From Aquatica leii (Eukaryota > Arthropoda > Insecta > Coleoptera > Lampyridae), in assembly GCA_035610365.1 (NCBI GenBank), contig CM069435.1, positions 81,191,389 through 81,255,388 on the forward strand: a DNA stretch of 64,000 nucleotides, read 5' to 3'. Below, piece after piece: positions 31,780 to 45,710 of the stretch. A model generated the notes under the pieces. That model was given only the letters and a program-made list of their open reading frames with translations. It was not told where the DNA came from and did not search any database. Made by a program: the position numbers and the translations under genes. How positions within the stretch are numbered: position 1 is the stretch's first letter; each line of letters starts with the position of its first letter.

Positions 31780-34700
31780 AGAGTGTAAAAATCACTGCGT
31801 TAAATCTGTCTCTATGGCATGGGCATATCTTCTAAAACGACCGTTTGATTTCTCTATTGTGGGACATAATGGTAACTACACGGCTTATACCGTCCTTACC
31901 GTACCTGAACAATTTACCCAAGCTTCCAAGCCAGAGAGGGTAGATTATTGCCTTCTATCAGTATCATCATACCTTCCTTTAAAGTATGATAATTTTTTTT
32001 CCCATTTTATGCGTTGTTGAAGCTCGAAGACGCACCTTTTGCTCCATCTTTTCAAGAAATGTTGGTTAAGTTTCTGGACTCTTTGAAAAAGGGACAATCT
32101 TGCTTCTGGCAAATCAAGTAAATTGGGGTCGGCAACAGACGTCAATCTTCTTCCTATCATAAAATGAGCAGGATAAAAAGGATTCAAATCTTTGGCATCG
32201 ATTGAAAGAGCAGCAAGTGCTCTGGAATTTATAATAGATTCAATTTGAACCAACAAACTATACATCTCTTTAAAAGTTAATACTGCTTACAAGAGCACAC
32301 TCCAGCCTCCCAAAGCCCACCAAAATGTGGAGACCTTGGAGAGCTAAAATGCCACGAGATACCTTCATTGAACATACATTTAAAAATTTTATTCTTATTT
32401 TTATTTAAAGCATTTTGTAAGTCTTGCAATTCTGCGTTGGCGTTAACAATGCAAGTACTGTTATCCGAATATATTTTCCGTGATTTGTCCCTGGGTGCAA
32501 TAAAACGTCTAAACGCTAGAATAAATGATTGTGCAGTGAGATCCGTCACCAACTCAAGGGGAACGACCTAAATCATATGAAAAGGCAAACATAAGCCTTT
32601 ACCATCTTGCAACCATAACCTTTACGGTTTTTAATCATAAGCGGACCCGCTTACTCAACGCCGAATCTATAAAACGGAGGTGCCGGCTAAACTCTGGTAA
32701 GAGGCAAATTGCCCATAATTGGATTTGGAATCTTTAGTGAAACATGACAACATCGTACACATTGATGTACAACCTGCTTCGCTACATTTCGTCCAGAAAC
32801 TACTCAAAAGCGCTCACAAATTGAAGCAAGTAATAGTTGGGGCCCAGCGTGCAGTAATCGTAAATGTTCACGAGCAAATATAAGCTTTGATATTTTGTTT
32901 ACTTGATAGTAGAATAGCATGTTGTTTTTCATAACTGTAAGTAGAATAGTGTAGTCTGCCACCCACTGTTAAAATGCCGGCAGAATCTAAAAAAGGGTTC
33001 AAACCTATAATGTGATTGTTCCCTTTAATGCAAGCGTTTTGTTGAAGTTGCTTAATTTCAACACTAAAAGATTTGGTTTGGGCTCTCTTAACTAAAGCAG
33101 TAAATTCAGAATTAATTTCTTGAGATGTTAAAGGTACCACAGTTTTGCCTCTAACAAAGTTTATTCAAACAATTGATCTTAAATCTTAGACAATAAGCTA
33201 TACTTCTTTCTAAAAAATTGAGGTTCAAATATTTAGCAAAATCAAATTCTTTAATAACGGTTACAGAAAGAACACGGGACAATTCTTTGAATTCAGGCAG
33301 TGGCGACTCATTATATTTGAAAAAAGGCTAAGATGAAAATTCAGTCTTTAACCAGGAAGACCCTTGAAACCAATCAATGGCGTTAATCAATTCGGATGGA
33401 GTCATTCCTTTAGATAATAAATCAGCAGGGTTGCATTTTCTTGGAACCTATTTCCTAATCCGAATTGTGTGTTTTCTTGGATTTTGACTAAACTATTGCA
33501 TACAAATAACTTCAGTGCTTGTGGTGCTGCGTTTAACCAGCCCAGCACTATAGTCGAGTCGACCAAAATGTACATGAATCAAAACTAACTTGCAAGTTTA
33601 GACAACATTAGGGCAGCACCAAGTTCAAGTCTAGGAATAGTAGTCTTTGTAAAAGGTGCGATCTTGGTTTGTAGATCAAAAAAGATTAACAAAACAGTGA
33701 TTATCTTTATCAATATATCGAACATATATTACTGCTCCATAAGCAATATTAGAAGCATCTGAGTTCCCATGCATTTCAATCCTGGTAAAATCACTACAAA
33801 TTACTTTCCTATCGAGTTTCATATTATTCAATAGAGGGAGCTGCTTCCTGAAAGATTTCTATTTTTCATGCATAACTGCCGACACCGACTTATCTTTTTC
33901 GCCAAAGTTTTTGTAGCAACGTTTTAGCGACAATCGTGCAGGGAGTCAAAAGTCCCAACCGATCGAAAATCTGTGCAATATCTGACAATAAAATGCGCTT
34001 GGTTACCTTTTCATTTAATGGCTTAGATTAAACATACATTTAGCTATCATCTTTATTGCACCAGCCCAAACCAAGCGTTTTAGTGTGGGCATGCTCACCA
34101 AATTTAATAAGACCTGAATGTTTATCATTTTTGCTTATGTCTAGAAGTACATTTGGATCATTAGAAATCCACTTTTTAAGAGTCATTCTACTCTAAATCT
34201 GAACAAAACTGAAAAAAGATCAGGCTGTAAAGTCCTCCCAACCATCTGCAGACTATTGAGTGAATACCTCGTCGAGGTTGGTGTTGATCCATCAAACACC
34301 ACTCTCAACTTTATGGAAACACTTTCTTCCTTTAAAACACCGTGGTGGGGTAAATAATATAAAATTTTATTTGTATTTGAAACCACCTCAGACATGTGAT
34401 TAAGATCCTCATATTCTGACATGAATTTAATATAACGTCGAAGAATACTATTACCCTGTAACCTTTTTTTCTAATGCAATAAATCTTTTCTGTGCTTGTT
34501 GCAATGAACAACCTGACTTTTCAACCGACTCCTTAAACGGTGTGGATACGATAAACCCACCGTCTAAACTTCGTTCAGTATTCTCTTTAAAATGTTTCTC
34601 GCAAGCCTTGTATTCAATAGACAAAACACGTTCCCCTGGACCCTGTTCAATCTTCCAAAACTTAACCAATCAATTTTAAAGTTCATCAACACGCATGAAA

Positions 34701-36320
34701 TTGCACCAAGTTTGCTTAGAAGCCGTTGCAGGGATAAAGCCAGACACAAGCCAACCAAATCTACTCTTTTGCAAAATCGGAAAATTAACTTTTAAAGACC
34801 TTTAACCTATGCATAATAGATCCCAAAAATTAACAGCTCCAACTAAAACATCTACAGACGCAGGTTTATGAACTGATAGATTAGCTAAACAAACATCAGC
34901 TGGAATATTCAACATTTTTAGGTTTATCTTGTGACCTGGAAGTATATTTGTTGTAATACCTATGAGCAAACAAGAAATTTTCAATTTATAATCATTGTAA
35001 TGTGAGCGCAGCTCTATGTCAGATTAAGAATTTATTTTTATTGAAGACTGACTCACACCAAAAACTATCTATTAGTTCGGTTTCTAATTTTAACTTCTCA
35101 CATAAGCTTATGCAAATAAAATTTGACTGAGAACACGATTCCAAAAGAACTCTAGCCGTATGGGGTTTACCATTTTCATCCAGTACCTTTACCGAAGCAG
35201 TAGGTAACAAATTTTGATCAAGGTTAGATAAAAATGCGGTAACAACTGTTGGAATCTCATCCCTTGATGTATTTACAATAACATTCTGATGGAGTAATTA
35301 ATGATGTCGTCTTTTACATATACGACAATTGTACTTTAAAGTACAAACGTTTGAATAATGATTCTTTCTTAAACATAACACATAATTTAAGAACCTTAAC
35401 TTTTCTTTTTCTATTCTTGGCTAAAAATTCTAAGAAATTGTTGCAGAACCAAATGAAATGGGAACCATTACAAATTTGACAAACAGGTTTAATTATCACT
35501 AATGATTTAGATAATGATTTGCCCCTATCAGGACTTCTCTTAGAATGCGTTGACTCAAGAGTCTTTAACAATTCTGCTTTATATTTTAAAAAACTCTTTA
35601 AATCATCAAATGTTGGAAAATCTCTATTGTATATTGATTGTTCCTACTCACGTGATGTGACATCATCTAGTTTTAATGTACTTAGATATATAATTAAAGT
35701 TTCGTCTAGGGTTTCAGTTGAGGTTAAGGATTTAATGGATAGTAAATGCCTAGATACCAAGTCTAACATTTTTCTAATTTTAACAGATGATTCTTTTTGA
35801 ATAGATTCTAACTTAAAAAGAGACTTGACATGATTGTGTACTAACACTGTTGTACTATTAAAACGTTCTAATAAAGTGTCCCAAACCAAGCGATAATTTT
35901 TACCACAGAATTAATTATTTGAGCAGCATCACCTTCTAAACTTGCTCTCAAGTAGTGAAACCTTTTTGTGTTATCGAGTTCAGGATTTTCATCAATCAGG
36001 CTTATGAAAAGATCTTTATATTCCAACCAATGTTCGCTTTTACTAGTAAATTTAGGGAACTGAATAGTTGTTAATTTAACCGAACTGCAAACACCCACAG
36101 GAGGTGACAAATTATGTGCATCGGAAATATTACCGAGAACACATTCAGCCTTTGCAACAGCATCATAAAAATTTGTCTAACAACATTCTAACGCTTCAAT
36201 ACCAGAGTCATCATCCCTCACTTCCGCTTCAATTTCAAATGTTAACTCCTCAAATTGATTCAATAAGGGTTCAATACTACTTAACCGTGTTTGTATATTA
36301 GCAAAAGTAACTTTATTTAA
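31780..36320 (-). mobile_element. BEL/Pao LTR retrotransposon, decayed internal region
   Basis: Read on the minus strand, the parts appear in the order usual for BEL/Pao: a DUF1759-type gag (near 36110-35870, with LPKF-like and RDLFISLID-like wording), a nucleocapsid and protease region (about 35570-34990), reverse transcriptase and RNase H (about 34800-33200), and integrase with its C-terminal tail (about 33140-31780; INSRALAALSID-like and HFGGLWEAGV-like motifs). The element is a fossil with many breaks. Flanking LTRs could not be recognised by eye on either side. It is older than the youngest elements in the window judging by its decay. Open frames on the opposite strand are shadows. Confidence 0.88.
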
Positions 36321-37757
36321 AGCCTCCTCCGTATTAACTTTACTTTGAATTTAGTCATGTATTTTAATTACTATTACTACTAATAATTTTTGTGGACTCT
36401 ACTTTTACTATATTACGTAAAAGTTATGGTGATGATATTGTTGTTCGTGGTTAAGTCAACAATAAATAGTATATAAAATAAGGCCTGGCGTACTTCTTTT
36501 AGGTACTCCCGCTTTGCCAATGTAATGTAGCTATTTCCTTACTTAAAAGTATCTTTTATGCGCATAAGTACAATTTTAATATTGCGTAAAATGTATGAAG
36601 TAAAATTCGTATTACTTTATATAGCAGGCTTTGTCAAACACGTGGTTGGCGTCTGAGGAAGCTGTTGCATCGTAGTTTTTCTTTTCGAAAGTGGTGTTAA
36701 TAGCGTAAAATAATGACTTTCTACGCCATATTCGAACCTAAAAAATATGAGAATACTGGTAGATGACTTATTAGCTTGAAAAATTTAATCCTGTTTTTGA
36801 TTTACACGGTTTATGGATCTTACTTGTGACGTTTTTTATTAGAATAAGACTGTTACGTGATTTTCTTGTAAAAAGTCGCGACTAGCTCAGTTTATTCGGT
36901 GATTGAGCCGTAAACTTTCTGGTGCTAAATTATAAAAAAATTTACTCAAAGCTGTATTAAAACAAATGACAAGACAGAAGTTGTACCACAGAGTATATTC
37001 ATTTTATCACAAACAGCAGTTAAGAAGAAGATACACAAATGTATTTATATACATTTAATCAAACACTATCACGTAGGTCACAGACAAATTATGAAATAAG
37101 CTTTCGATTAGGCAACACGTCGTACAACAAGGTGACCTTGTCTGCATAGCTTTTAAATTCCAAAAAGAAATTAATTTAAATTTGTAAAATATCACATAGA
37201 TACAATTTTTGCAGATTTAGAAAATCAAAGCGCACCGTCTAATAATATGTGACCCACAGCAAAACGATTGTATAATTACTAATTGTGCTAGCACTGACCA
37301 CCAAAATACCAAGAATTAAAAGAGAAAATATAATACTTACAATTTAGTTTTCGTTCAAAGCACCCGGCTAGCTAGCGGCACCTTCCCAGATTTTCCTAAA
37401 ATTAACTGAAATTTTGGAGAGATTCAACTAGACAACAATATTGACTACAATATCGGTCCTAGAGCAGAATTTATTGTTTACTATGTGAATTTATTGTAGA
37501 GTATATAAATTTCTATTAAAATGTTAGGAAGATAGTTAATTATTAGTTTTAATTATATGTAAAAACAAATATTTCTTTATGGTACTTTTCTGTTTTCCAA
37601 AGTTACTAATAAATTGTGTTTCATGTAGTATAACCGATATCAACAATACAATCGTTTACTATATTTACCAATACAAAACAAACAATTCGAACAACTTCGA
37701 TCATTGAACTTCTTTCTATGTATAAGAGAATTCGCATGTTCGGATAACAGAAAATGA
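36321..37757. other. Unassigned; may include BEL/Pao flank
   Basis: No gene is seen. The first part may hold the 5' LTR or leader of the BEL/Pao fossil, but no direct repeat with 31.4-31.8 kb was found by eye. Confidence 0.35.
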
Positions 37758-39792
37758 GGGCGTGTACTAGTGTACACATGTAAGAAGTGAAACTTCTTTA
37801 TGGCCTTATTTTTCGCAAAATGATCTACATGCAACTTTTCAGAAATTGGTTAAATAAAGTTAAATTAGATAAAGTTTAAACAAAAGGATTTTATTATCAT
37901 AGACATGAATACAAATAATACAATTATTTCACTTTAACTTTTTGCTACTAAGATTATTACAGCATTTCATTAATTGTAATAGAATTATTACTATCATTGT
38001 CATCGTTATTATATATTTTTGTAATTAATGGCTTATGGTAACTGAAATATGAAATTGAATCTACAAAAATTAGTTAATTGATTTACAAAAATTAATAACA
38101 TATTTCAGAATTTATACTCTATGCCAATTAATTGATGTTCATTAAATTAGCAGTCGTATTAATTAAAAATGTGATGCGTAACGAAATAAGCGACATACTA
38201 TCCCTACTGCGTTGGAGAAACTGAAAGTACTCTTCGTCTGAACCAACCGTGGTAGGGGCAAGAAAAAGATGGCGCGTAACGGAAAAATGTGACGCGTAAA
38301 ATGTGACGGCAATTTTTTCCAACGCCGATAAAGAAGTTTCAATTCAATAATACAATTATTTAAATTTAACTTTTTGCTACTAAGATTATTACAGCATTTC
38401 ATTAATTGAAATAGAATTATTACTATCATTGTTATCGTTCAATCAGAAACTGAGTTTAACCTTAAATATCTTAAATTTAAACATTAAATTAGCAGTCGTA
38501 TTAATTAAAAATGTGACGCGTAACGAAATAAGCGACATGCTATCCCTACTGCGTTGGAGAAACTGAAAGTACTCTTCGTCTGAACCAACCGTGGTAGGGG
38601 CAAGAAAAAGATGGCGCGTAACGGAAAAATGTGACGCGTAAAATGTGACGGCAATTTTTTTCCAACGCCGATAAAGAAGTTTCAATTCAATAATACAATT
38701 ATTTAAATTTAACTTTTTGCTACTAAGATTATTACAGCATTTCATTAATTGAAATAGAATTATTACTATCATTGTCATCGTTCAATCAGAAACTGAGTTT
38801 AACCTTAAATATCTTAAATTTAAACATTAAATTAGCAGTCGCATTAATTAAAAATGTGACGCGTAACGAAATAAGCGACATGCTATCCCTACTGCGTTGG
38901 AGAAACTGAAAGTACTCTTCGTCTGAACCAACCGTGTTTCACTTTAACTTTTTGCTACTAAGATTATTACAGCATTTCATTAATTGAAATAGAATTATTA
39001 CTATCATTGTCATCGTTCAATCAGAAATTGAGGTTAACCTTAAATATCTTAAATTTAATAATTAATGGCTTATGGTAACTGAAATATGAAATTGAATCTA
39101 CAAAAATTAGTTAATTGATTTACAAAAATTAATAACATATTTCAGAATTTATACTCTATGCCAATTAATTGATGTTCATTAAATTAGCAGTCTTATTAAT
39201 TAATAAATACTATTTTAATGAAATCATATACATTGACCGATAGTTACAATAAGAAACTGAGGTTAACCTTAAATATCTTAAATTTAAAATTAGATAAATT
39301 TTAAACAAAAGGATTTTATTATAGTAGACATGAATACAAATAATACAATTATTTCACTTTAACTTTTTGCTACTAAGATTATTACAGCATTTCATTAATT
39401 GAAATAGAATTATTACTGTCATTGTCATCGTTCAAACAGAAACTGAGGTTAACCTTAAATATATTAAATTTAAAATGTCATCGTTCAATCAGAAAATGAG
39501 GTTAACCTTAAATATTTTAAATTTAAATTAATAACATATTTCAGAATTTATACTCTATGTCAATTAATTCCACCCAAGTATTAGAAAAATAGATATAATT
39601 ACTTACTTTTGTTAAAAATCCACTGGAATTAGAATTAAAATAAAGCCTTTGATTTTGTTGATCACTTTAGTATTGATATATTATTTATCACGTCGCTACG
39701 CTACGGAAAAATGTGACGATAAAAAATGTGACGTGACGCGTAAAATGTGACGGTAAATTTTTTTCCAACGCCGATAAAGAAGTTTCACTTCA
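37758..39792. repeat. Foldback-ended repeat element, copy II, with 343-bp tandem units
   Basis: The same ends and order as copy I at 19309-20622. Here the central part is expanded: ATAAAGAAGTTTCAATTCAA recurs at 38328 and 38671, period 343, and the join ACCAACCGTG appears at 38251 followed by GTAGGGGC and at 38936 followed by TTTCACTT. Bases 38252-38936 (685 bp, close to two units) are absent from copy I, which otherwise follows the same sequence. Units are nearly identical to each other, pointing to recent tandem expansion. Minus-strand frames containing LLYRRWKKIAVTFYASHFSV belong to the repeat. Confidence 0.8.
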
Positions 39793-41582
39793 ATAAATGA
39801 CAAATTTTACTAAAACTTGTGCATTCTATTTCTGTTGCAATAAATTATAAACACAATATCAAATAAACAAATCTATTTACTAAATGCACAAATTCAATAA
39901 CCAAGAAAAGAAATAAATCGAACAACTTATAACATATGTACAAAAATTACAAGTTTATATACATGAAAATAAATCAAATAATTATCATTTAGAGAAATGA
40001 CTGCTACTAAATTTTCTAACTTTGAAATTAAGATCAGATCTGTCTTTCACAAGCTTATCAAACTAAAATATCTACAAAGTTACGATGCCAATTTATAAAA
40101 ATCAAATTTCGATCTATGTGATCGAACAACGAAAAGCAAATTTTTTTCTAATTTTACGATGTTTCGTCTTACAACGAAAGCTAAATATTACTACAATATT
40201 TACGAATTAGCGATTTCTTTGTCTGACGACAAAGGCTTCTATTTAAATTTTCAAATTCAATATCAACGAACGCGATAGTGAAGAGATGCAATCAATGTAC
40301 ATCCTTCGAAACTTATACGATTTACGAAATAAGGAATGTCATACCTTATGTATACAATGATTTGACAAGGTCAAACATTGAAGTTTCCTTATCGACAATA
40401 CGATACTCAGTGGAAATTTACAACTTCTGCGAGTTCAGAATATGTAATTCTTCAATACAATAACAACGATTTGTAGACATAAAAGCTAATTCCATTTATG
40501 CTACGACAATATTTCAATTGGAATGCTACTTCCAATTCTAACGTGATTCATTTCAATTTTCGACTAAATATGCGATGCAAATCGATTTTCAAGAACCAAA
40601 TCTTAAAAGCTTTCTGTTGCAGTAAGTTTTGTTTTAATACAGCATATTCTGTCTTTGCTTCCATGGTTTAAGCTGTTTACCGCTAGCTGATAATGAAATC
40701 TTCGAAGGTGTAAGCTGAGGTCTACGTCGTTTTACGTTTACTAAAATTAACATGATTAATAGGTATAGGAATTCAGCGTACTTATACCTCTTGGTGTATT
40801 GAATTGCAGGTTTCTTGATGTAGTATGATATTGTTTGCAGTTTTCACGATCAAAGCTTAACATGTTAATTCATTAAAAATTTTTAGTCCTTAAGGTTATG
40901 GTTTTTTTTAAATAATTTTATTTATAAAAAAATAAAATTTTTCTGTTTTTGTCTATAATTGAATTATGTGATAAAGCTAATTAAAGTTAGTAAAACGTAA
41001 AAAACACGACTATAGAATAAAAATTTGTTTTTGTTTTACTAAAAATTAGCTGACTAAAAATTCTTCTTTTACTAATGAAAAATTGTATTTAAGTTTCACT
41101 CGGGTTTTAAATGCCCTCTTAGGGGAAAAAGAACGCCCAATTTACACAGGTACTTGTCAAATAAATAATTTCTATTTTTTCGGTGCTTTTGTGGCATCAC
41201 CAGTTTAATTTACGCTTTAGGACTTTACACGCAGACTGCATATTAAACACATATGAATTTTGGACGCAACTGGTATGGTTATACTTATGACATAAATACA
41301 AAAAAATGCACAAGTCTAAAGTAGATTTTGGAAATAGATAATTTAACACACCGTTGCAATTTACTAACGGTAGCAATAGTTAGATACGCTAGCGTAATTA
41401 AAAAGAGCTTCGACAGCACTGATCAAGTTACGGTCGATACAGCGTTCGTTCCACGGTTTGTTCACCGTTGAAATAATGTGAAAATAAATATCTTTTTAAG
41501 AACTTCGCCACCATTAGACCAACTTCACTTACGTACAGAGCTGTTGCATCGAAGTTGAGTTACCGAAGCATGTCATAGCCAG
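39793..41582. other. Unassigned sequence
   Basis: No recognised gene. The 40000-40840 part is rich in CGA- and ACGA-type words (for example TTTACGATGTTTCGTCTTAC near 40154) and may be a decayed repeat. 40900-41100 is AT-rich. Confidence 0.35.
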
Positions 41583-41762
41583 CTTAATTATTCGAGTGCG
41601 CCATAAGACTTATTAACAACGCCATAGGACTTAATTGACAGAGTACTGCATAGGAGTTAATTAACCTAGTACGCCTTAAGAGTAATTGACCGAGTACGGC
41701 ATAAGAATTAATTAACCGAGTACGCCATAAGAGCTAATTAACCGAGTACGCTATAAGAGCTA
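41583..41762. repeat. Minisatellite, about 27-30 bp unit
   Basis: Six to seven diverged units of the form CGAGTACGCCATAAGAGCTA followed by ATTAAC. The last two (41718-41762) are nearly identical, while earlier ones vary in length and sequence. Confidence 0.8.
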
Positions 41763-42218
41763 AAATAACAAGTAATAACTTGTACCTCAATACAACGTTC
41801 ACCACGTGTAAATACTAACCTAGAATACGTGCCGAACAGAAATATATCTATGCGGTTTCCCCTGACTAATACATCCAAAAGATTGAATTTAGATTTTACT
41901 AAAAAAAAACATCTATAAGCCAAATGTCAATTGATGACAAAATCTTAGTCTCTTACCAATCTTTTTGCTTGTAATGTCGACACGCACACCGCACCGGACG
42001 TGACAAAATCAAAAATGACCGGAAATGTATTTGGAAAATGAACTACACTTGCGCCATCTGACAGCATAAAACTAAAACAAAATTTCTCGAAGTCAGGTAT
42101 TCATACGTTGGTGATGGCAAAGTTGCTTATCCGTCAGACGAAAGAGATTATTTTACGCGTTTGAAATTTTATACGCAAATTACATAATAAATACATGTAA
42201 ATTTAAATACTCGGCGAT
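41763..42218. other. Unassigned, slightly GC-richer
   Basis: No gene is recognised. CGACACGCACACCGCACCGG near 41978 and TTGCGCCATCTGACAGC near 42050 stand out from the background. Confidence 0.3.
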
Positions 42219-43026
42219 GCATTTTAAGAAATCTTGGGATATACAATTGTTTTATGACAAAAATCGATTGTAAAATAAGTTGATGCTTGTGGGAACAATT
42301 GCCGAAGTATGATGCACATTTACGTTTTGCGGTTAGATTTAATTTTCTTTCAACATTTCTAGCATCGACTACAATCTTTTCCTATTCCTATGTAACTAAA
42401 ATGCTTTATGTCCTGTTGGAATATCGTGAATATCTTTCGTAAACTATGAGAATTGTCGAGTTGTGACCGTCTTCTACACCCTATAAGTCAAGCTTAGTAT
42501 TTGAGTAGGAAAGATAATAGAACCTCGTTTATAAAATGTTTCTTTTTCAGGAATACATGTAACAGTATATCAACATAGCACAATAAAAATGTAGTTGTGT
42601 AATTTAATTTGTTCTTAACGTATTTCAGTAGATTTTTATTGTGAGATTAACTAATATTTGTGACGCCGGATTACCCATGGCAGTACTAAATTTTTGAATA
42701 TACATATTGTCATTGAATGTAAAATAACTAAAATCAAAAATGAATTTAATAATTTGGAAAATATCAACTAAATTCTAATGTTTGTATGACATTTTAGCTC
42801 CATCCAATATTTTTTTAGTAGTTTTACTAGAAGTTCTTTATTGATATGGTATCGAATATTCCTAGTTCTATCAATTAATTTTTATTAATAATAACTTTCA
42901 ATATGGTGAATAAATATACCAAGTAAATGTGCATCATACCTCAGCAATTCTTTCCACAAACGTTGATTTATTTTACATTCGATTTTTTCATAAAACAATT
43001 GAATAGCCCAAGATTTCTTAAAATGC
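42219..43026. repeat. Inverted duplication with coding-like arms
   Basis: The arm 42219-42324 and the arm 42922-43026 are inverted copies with about 600 bases between them. In the minus-strand reading the right arm is open across its length (HFKKSWAIQLFYEKIECKIN, QRLWKELLRYDAHLLGIFIH, in a frame from 43100 to 42885). The left arm shows the same peptide in broken form. The protein is not recognised. Confidence 0.65.
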
Positions 43027-43400
43027 TTCTCATACGTGTGAATTACAAGTGTCAATCCTATATTGTTATAAAAAAAATCTAACAAAATGCTATTAAACAA
43101 TTACAACGATTTCCTAATTTTTATTGCTGTTTTCTTTCGAATGCTGCGCAACACCGCAAAATTTTTAACAGATCTCTAAATAAATTAAACGTAAAAAAAA
43201 TTTACGCATTGACTGGATTACTCAAATAGTCGTTGTCTTCAACATTTTAACTTGCTGAAGCTACCTTGTTAGTTTATTTAAATACATCAGCACATTGAAA
43301 GTTGTTTACAGATGGTTTCTGATACTACAACAAATGCCGTTCTACAATAAAATTCTAGAACAGAATTGAAATCTTTTTGGGTGTCTGTGTGTAACGAGGT

Positions 43401-44813
43401 ACCTACGATAACTCTCAAATCAAAAGTCCTCTAGTAACTTAAAATTTGATATTGAGTTTTCATATTTTCTCAGTTCTATTAAAAGATGGGTCTGATAAAG
43501 AAACTGGCAGTGGGTGTATCCGCCATTTTTAACAGTTGTTCTTATATAATTTTGTAAATATGTAAACTATTCGAATTCTTCTTAACAATTTATTCAAACA
43601 AAAAAATTTCTAACATTAACAGTTTATTAGATATTTGATTTATAATTTAAAGTGAATTCCATATATAATCCTAGATTCGAATCTTGCCTACGACAATTTT
43701 TTTTAGGAAAAAATTTCATATCTTGAAGAGAAAGCAAGATATGTTAAAAAATAACAATTTTTTTAAATATTTTTTTGACTTGTTTATACCGTGTGTCCTA
43801 GAAATTTTGAAGCATACAGATGAACATAGGGAATTTGATAATTTTGATTCATATGCCCTCAAAGTGTTTTTAAAATATTTCCAGTATCAGAACATATGAC
43901 AATGTTTACCAGAGAACGTTTTGCGTAATAATTTTCAAAATTTAATAACAAATAATAAAAATATTTTCAAAAATGTATCGCGTGGTAAAAAGCTTTGTTT
44001 AAAATACGGATGTAAAGAACATATAAGTTGGTCACTTTACTGTAGTGACATCAATCGCACGACTGCAGTAATATCGCCGCGACGTACGAAGGTTTAAATC
44101 CTAATGGCAGTTTATGTTTTTTTTAATTACATCATCACTTTGTTTATGTTTTTTTAAATTATATTATTATTTTAAATTAACGAAGATTAATTTTTAACAG
44201 TAAAGAGACATAATTAAACGTGTTAATTGTTTTTATTAGTCATAATGCATTTATTATGATAGACATAAAGGTTTCAGGAAGTATTTTGATATTTGATATT
44301 AAATTTTAAAATTTATTACGCAATACGTTCTTTGGTACACATTGTCATATGTTCTTGTACTGGAAATATCTTAAAAACACTTTGGGGACATATAAATCAA
44401 AATTTTGAAACTTCCTATGTTAATCTGTACGCTTCAGAACTTCTTAGACACACGATATACGGAGTGCTGCATCTTACTTAAATTATCTTTGGATGTACCC
44501 ACGATAACTCTTGAACCAAAAGTTCTAGTAACTTGAAATTTGGTATAAAGCAGACTTTTTATATAGTCTCTCTGCTTTGTCAAATGGGTTTGATAAAAAA
44601 AACGGAAGTGGGTGTATCCGTCAATTTTTCTTATATAATTTTGTATGTATGTAAATTATTCGAATTATTTTTACAGTTTATTATAGAGATAATTTTTCCT
44701 AACAATTTATTCAAATAAAAAAGTTTCTAACATTAACAGTTTATCAGATATTTTATTTGTAGTTAAAAGAAATTCACAAATATCATATACTTTCAAATCC
44801 TGCTTGCGACGAT
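43401..44813. repeat. Direct repeats flanking an inverted repeat
   Basis: About 310 bases at 43401-43707 (ACGATAACTCTCAAATC ... TTCGAATCTTGCCTACGAC) recur in the same orientation at 44497-44813. Between them, 43789-43927 and 44320-44460 are inverted copies (GTGTGTCCTAGAAATTTTGA against CCAGTACAAGAACATATGAC-type words). A tRNA-promoter-like pair (GGTTTAAATCCTA near 44090) lies in the central spacer. It could be two insertions of one repeat in opposite and same senses. Confidence 0.65.
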
Positions 44814-45710
44814 TTTTTTTACTGATTTACTAAAGGGATAAGTAACATTGAGACGCACAAATATAAGGGTTAGTCGATATGATCTTAATGAAATCAAGGA
44901 GAAAAATTTCAAAAAAATTATAGCATGCTAGGCAATCCATACAAATGCGTACATATCACTTCAAACTGGTTTTATGACAACATAACCTTAAAAAAATATG
45001 TAGACATTCCTTAATCATTCGTTATAGGAAAGTCGTGTAGTGACTACGCCAGTTTTTTTATTTACATTTCTGACTTTTATATATTCACGTGTGTTTATGA
45101 ACCGTTTTTGTTTTACTTTTTTTTATTTTTAGTTAATTTAATTGAAGAGTGAAACATTTAAGTTTTTTATCAATAAATAAAAATTAAAAAAATTAAATAG
45201 CAAAAAACTTTCACTTCTTCCATGAACTTATGTGTGAGGCTCACTCATTTATTTTTATTAATTTTTAATTTATTAGATAATTGTTTTTAATTTATCTTGA
45301 ACATATGATATTACATTATTTTTTTGTTTTAATTTTTGTTAGTAATATAATGTTGTCAATATGTTGGAAAATTTTAATAATGACTTTTTAAACGTGTTCT
45401 CATTTTAAGTTTTTTTAGCCCGTACCCCGTACTGATTTTTCTTATTAGCTTCAGCGCAGGTTGTTTATTTATTTTTTGTTATTTTAGTTGTTGCAAGGGT
45501 ATGTTAGTTAAGTTTTATAAATAATTTTTTTTAATACTTTTTTGCATTCTTATTTTACTGGTATAATTTGTGTATTGGTTTTCTTGACTGAAACTTCCCG
45601 TGTCACTGCGTTTATACAATTTTTGATGTGCTCGTATTTGTAATTTACAACAAAATCTGATTATTTTAATTTTTGTTGTATTTGTTTAAGATATAAATAT
45701 TGTGTACTTT
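44814..45710. other. AT-rich spacer
   Basis: Nothing recognisable. Confidence 0.35.

Noticed and set aside
31727-32020. Plus-strand open frame in the BEL/Pao region
   Set aside because: It is antisense to the integrase tail of the fossil element.
19309-39792. Minus-strand peptides with LLYRRWKKIAVTFYASHFSV as genes
   Set aside because: They are read from the inverted terminal repeat and its tandem copies, with no independent coding evidence.
41583-41762. CRISPR-like array
   Set aside because: Units are diverged tandem repeats with no unique spacers, in a eukaryotic context.
44030-44110. tRNA gene or tRNA-derived SINE from the GGTTTAAATCC box
   Set aside because: No cloverleaf could be folded by eye and the A-box is poor.
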